64,000 bases of DNA from Rubrivivax rivuli (GTDB taxonomy: Bacteria > Pseudomonadota > Gammaproteobacteria > Burkholderiales > Burkholderiaceae_C). Of the stretch, positions 61,295 to 64,000 are shown one piece after another. The position numbers and the translations under genes are program-made. The notes under the pieces are model-generated. The model had not been told where the DNA came from and did not search any database. It saw nothing but the letters and a program-made list of their open reading frames with translations. How positions within the stretch are numbered: position 1 is the first letter of the stretch; each line of letters starts with the position of its first letter. Where the stretch lies: contig NZ_SACR01000006.1 of assembly GCF_004016505.1 (NCBI RefSeq), positions 124,001 to 188,000 of the forward strand. Reading direction: 5' to 3'.

Positions 61295-63716
61295 TGCGGG
61301 TTTGATCGCGCGGCTGCGGACCCTGCCGCGGCCCGGGCCGCGCGCGCGCCGCGTGCTGGCGGTGCTGGCCTTGTTGGCGCTGGCCCTGCTGCTGCTGCGC
61401 GCCTGGCCGCACCCGCCGCTGCGCGAGCACGCCAGCACCTCGCGCGCCTTTTACAGCAGCGATGGCGCGCTGCTGCGCCTGACGCTGGCACACGACGAGC
61501 AGTACCGCGTGTGGACGCCGCTGGCGCAGATCGACCCGAAGCTGGTGCAGGCCGTGCTGCTCTACGAAGACCGCTGGTTCCACCAGCACCCCGGCTTCAA
61601 CCCCGTGAGCCTGGTGCGCGCGGCCTGGGGCACCTGGCACGGGCCTGTGCGCCGCGGCGGCAGCACGCTCACCATGCAGCTGGCGCGGCGCCTCTATGGC
61701 CTGGACACACGCACCCCCGCCGGCAAGCTGCAGCAGGTGGCCGCGGCCACTTGGCTGGAACTGCGCCACGGCAAGGCCGAAATCCTGGAGGCCTACCTCA
61801 ACCTCGCGCCCTACGGCGGCAACATCGAAGGCGTGGGCGCAGCCAGCCTCGTCTACTTCGGCAAGCGCGCGCAGCACCTGCTGCTGCCCGAGGCCTTGGC
61901 GCTGGCCGTCATCCCGCAGAACCCGAACCGGCGCGGCAGTTTGGGTGCAGGGCAGGGCGACAGCACCGCCCCGCCCTGGCCGCAAGCCCTGGCCGCCGCA
62001 CGCGCGCGCTTGTGGGCCACCTGGCAACAACGGCATCCCGCGGCCGCCCACAGCGCCGATGCCGCCGCGATGGCACTGCCCCTCGTGCTGCGCAGCCCGC
62101 GCCAATTGCCTTTTGCCGCGCCGCATGCGGTGCAGACGCTGATGCAGCAGCGCGTCACCGCCCCCGAGACCACGCTCACGCTGCACGGCCCCACGCAGGC
62201 GGTGCTGGAGCGTGCGATCGCGCAGTTCATCCAGACCCGCCGCGGCCTGGGCGTGAGCAATGCCGCGGCGCTGCTGGTCGACACCGAAACGCGCGCCGTG
62301 CGCGCCTGGGTGGGCTCGGCCGACTGGCACGACGCGGCCATCGACGGCCAGGTCAACGCCACCACCGCCAAACGCTCGCCGGGCTCCACGCTCAAGCCCT
62401 TCCTCTACGCGCTGGGGCTCGACCAAGGCCTGCTGCACCCGCACACCGTGCTGAAGGACGCGCCCTCGGCCTTCGGCACCTACCACCCCGAGAACTTCGA
62501 CGGGCGGTTCGAAGGGCCCATCACCGCGCAAGACGCGCTGGTGCGCAGCCGCAACGTGCCGGCGGTGGCCGTTTCTGCGCGGCTGCAGCAGCCCACGCTG
62601 CACGGCTTCTTGAAAGCCGCCGGCGTCGCGCGGCTGGCGAGCGAGCAGCACTACGGCCTGGCGCTCACCCTGGGCGGCGGTGAGGTCACCATGGAAGAGC
62701 TGGCGCAGCTCTACCTGCTGCTGGCGCGCGGCGGCCAGCACCCAGGGCACCCGGCGCTGCGCACGCTGGCCTCAGACGACACCAGCGCCACCCCGCGCCG
62801 CCTGCTCAGCCCCGAGGCCGCGTGGATCACGCTGCAGATGCTGGCGCGCAACCCGCGGCCCGACACCGGCCAGCCCGCCTTCCCGCCCGTGGCCTGGAAG
62901 ACAGGCACCTCCTGGGGCTTTCGTGATGCGTGGACGGCCGGGGTCTTCGGCCGCCAGGTGCTGGTGGTGTGGGTGGGGCATTTCGACGGCCGCAGCAACG
63001 CGGCCTTCGTGGGCGTGCAGACGGCGGCGCCGCTGTTTTTCCAGATCGTCGACAGCCTGCGCCACCAGGGCCTGGCGCCGCCCGCGAGCGCCGAGCCGCG
63101 CGGCCTGAACCTCGCGCAGGTGCAGGTGTGCAAGGCCAGCGGCGAGCTGCCCAACGAGGCCTGCCCCGAGCGCGTGCCCACCTGGTTCATCCCCGGCGTC
63201 TCGCCCATCCGCGTGAGCACGCTGCACCGCGCGCTCTGGGTGCACCGGCCGAGCGGGCGCGCCGTCTGTGGCCCCGGGCCGGGCGTGGAGCGCGAGGTCT
63301 ACGAGCACTGGGGCCCCGACATGCTGCAGCTCTTCGCGCAGGCCGGCATGCCGCGCCGCATGCCGCCCGCGCCGCCGCGCTGCGGCAGCACGGCCACGGG
63401 GCGCGACCTGGGCGAGAGCGCCGGCAGCGGCGCCGCCTTGCCGAGTGATGAAGGGCCGCAGATCGCTTCGCCCTTGCAAGGCGCACGCTACGTGCTGCGC
63501 CTGGGTCGCGCCGAAGAAGCGGGCTTGAGCCTGCGTGCGCACACGCGGCGCGAAGGCGCGCTGTTCTGGTTTGCCGACGAGGCTTTTCTTGGCCGCAGCA
63601 CACCGGGCCAAGACCTGCGCTGGCGCCCGCCCGGCGCCGGCCGCTACACGCTGGCCGCGGTGGACAGCGAAGGCGCCAGCAGCACACGCGAGGTGCTGGT
63701 CGAGTTCGCGCCCTGA
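61284..63716 (+). CDS. pbpC: Penicillin-binding protein 1C (bifunctional glycosyltransferase/transpeptidase)
   Basis: 810 residues from a GTG start inside the 3' end of the macroglobulin gene (11-base overlap). A membrane helix (VLAVLALLALALLLLRAW) is followed by the GT51 domain with the catalytic YEDRWFHQHPGFNP and GGSTLTMQLARRLYG. The transpeptidase has SPGSTLKPFLY (SxxK), SRNVPAV (SxN) and WKTGTSWGFRDAW (KTG). A C-terminal BiPBP_C-type domain ends the protein. PBP1C and alpha-2-macroglobulin are a conserved pair: one repairs peptidoglycan, the other neutralises proteases at the same breach. Confidence 0.96.
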   Translation: MRLDAGLIARLRTLPRPGPRARRVLAVLALLALALLLLRAWPHPPLREHASTSRAFYSSDGALLRLTLAHDEQYRVWTPLAQIDPKLVQAVLLYEDRWFHQHPGFNPVSLVRAAWGTWHGPVRRGGSTLTMQLARRLYGLDTRTPAGKLQQVAAATWLELRHGKAEILEAYLNLAPYGGNIEGVGAASLVYFGKRAQHLLLPEALALAVIPQNPNRRGSLGAGQGDSTAPPWPQALAAARARLWATWQQRHPAAAHSADAAAMALPLVLRSPRQLPFAAPHAVQTLMQQRVTAPETTLTLHGPTQAVLERAIAQFIQTRRGLGVSNAAALLVDTETRAVRAWVGSADWHDAAIDGQVNATTAKRSPGSTLKPFLYALGLDQGLLHPHTVLKDAPSAFGTYHPENFDGRFEGPITAQDALVRSRNVPAVAVSARLQQPTLHGFLKAAGVARLASEQHYGLALTLGGGEVTMEELAQLYLLLARGGQHPGHPALRTLASDDTSATPRRLLSPEAAWITLQMLARNPRPDTGQPAFPPVAWKTGTSWGFRDAWTAGVFGRQVLVVWVGHFDGRSNAAFVGVQTAAPLFFQIVDSLRHQGLAPPASAEPRGLNLAQVQVCKASGELPNEACPERVPTWFIPGVSPIRVSTLHRALWVHRPSGRAVCGPGPGVEREVYEHWGPDMLQLFAQAGMPRRMPPAPPRCGSTATGRDLGESAGSGAALPSDEGPQIASPLQGARYVLRLGRAEEAGLSLRAHTRREGALFWFADEAFLGRSTPGQDLRWRPPGAGRYTLAAVDSEGASSTREVLVEFAP

Positions 63717-63723
63717 AAACAAA

Positions 63724-63753
63724 AACGCACCGTAGCGGCTGCCACGGTGCGTT
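63724..63753. terminator. Stem-loop terminator, canonical in the minus direction
   Basis: AACGCACCGT (63724-63733) pairs with ACGGTGCGTT (63744-63753), a 10-bp stem with a 10-base loop. Read on the minus strand it is followed by TTTTTGTTTT-like sequence, an intrinsic terminator for the gene entering from the right. It may act on pbpC as well. Confidence 0.75.
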
Positions 63754-63872
63754 CCTGGAAGGGCGATCTTTGCGCCCTGGTGGCGGCCTGATCTGGCAGG
63801 CCTGCTCCCTGAGATGGTGCCTGGCTGGGCGTGTGACCGGCGGATGACCTACCGGGTTTTCACACGCCTGCG

Positions 63873-64000
63873 TCAGCCAAAGAACCAGCTGAAAAACGTC
63901 AGCCATCCCCCGGTGGTGGGGAAGCTGCCGGATTCGCTGCCGTAGGTGTCCTGCATGGTGTTGCTCCAACTGGCCTCTCGGTCAAAAGTGACCTTGAGGG
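63873..64000 (-). CDS. Probable C-terminal end of a minus-strand gene (rest beyond window)
   Basis: An open minus frame enters from the right edge and ends at TGA 63873-63875. It encodes about 41 residues including LKVTFDREASW and TTGGWLTFFSWFFG. The aromatic terminus reads like real protein, and an intrinsic terminator in this orientation lies 120 bases downstream. The family is not recognisable from this fragment. Confidence 0.45.
   Translation of the reverse strand, partial: LKVTFDREASWSNTMQDTYGSESGSFPTTGGWLTFFSWFFG

Overview
The window is GC-rich DNA from a betaproteobacterium, most likely order Burkholderiales (Comamonadaceae or the Rubrivivax/Leptothrix group). The reasons are a Bug/TctC-type solute-binding protein next to a Porin_4-type porin, CysB-like and other LysR regulators, PEP-CTERM proteins, and dense operons with many ATGA, GTGA or TTGA overlaps. 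I saw no rRNA, tRNA, CRISPR array or replication origin. Long open frames on the strand opposite real genes are common here and are base-composition shadows.

Layout. (1) 1-8285: a seven-gene minus-strand operon (aspartase/fumarase-family lyase cut by the left edge, CitE-like lyase, CaiB-type CoA-transferase, MaoC-like hydratase, porin, Bug receptor, PrpF-like isomerase), with a divergent LysR gene and a LysR box between. The families fit a route from an aconitate-type tricarboxylate through itaconate to acetyl-CoA and pyruvate. (2) 8687-15730: MHS-family transporter with a periplasmic insertion, a small membrane protein, an ankyrin-like protein, two uncharacterised proteins, DUF2784 and DUF427 proteins. 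(3) 15901-20566: MFS-like protein, Ca2+/H+ antiporter, then a four-gene metal cluster (DUF2946-like, envelope protein, MerP-like and MerT-like). (4) 20721-25759: a GEMM-I cyclic-di-GMP riboswitch ahead of a subtilisin-like lipoprotein protease, then two Sel1-repeat proteins. (5) 25812-32468: ExoD, Bcr/CflA efflux, siderophore-interacting protein with divergent marR and twin operators, a nuclease-DinG helicase fusion, CysB-like regulator. (6) 32490-39299: YqhA, a serine hydrolase, a TPR protein, a four-gene unit (PH-like membrane protein, GNAT, GFA, EEP), and a PEP-CTERM protein. (7) 39265-43186: cysA-cysW-cysT-sbp sulfate uptake. (8) 43855-48003: PEP-CTERM protein, hipBA, FAD/NAD(P) oxidoreductase. 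(9) 48157-55101: an accessory island with a secreted RHS protein carrying a metallopeptidase-like tip, a candidate periplasmic immunity protein, an 8-bp tandem repeat, an amber-interrupted REP-associated transposase, and a vapB gene with a decayed vapC. (10) 55181-64000: bacterial alpha-2-macroglobulin and PBP1C, then the probable 3' end of a minus-strand gene.

The strongest leads are the putative tricarboxylate-to-itaconate operon, the RHS toxin/immunity pair, and the cyclic-di-GMP-controlled secreted protease.
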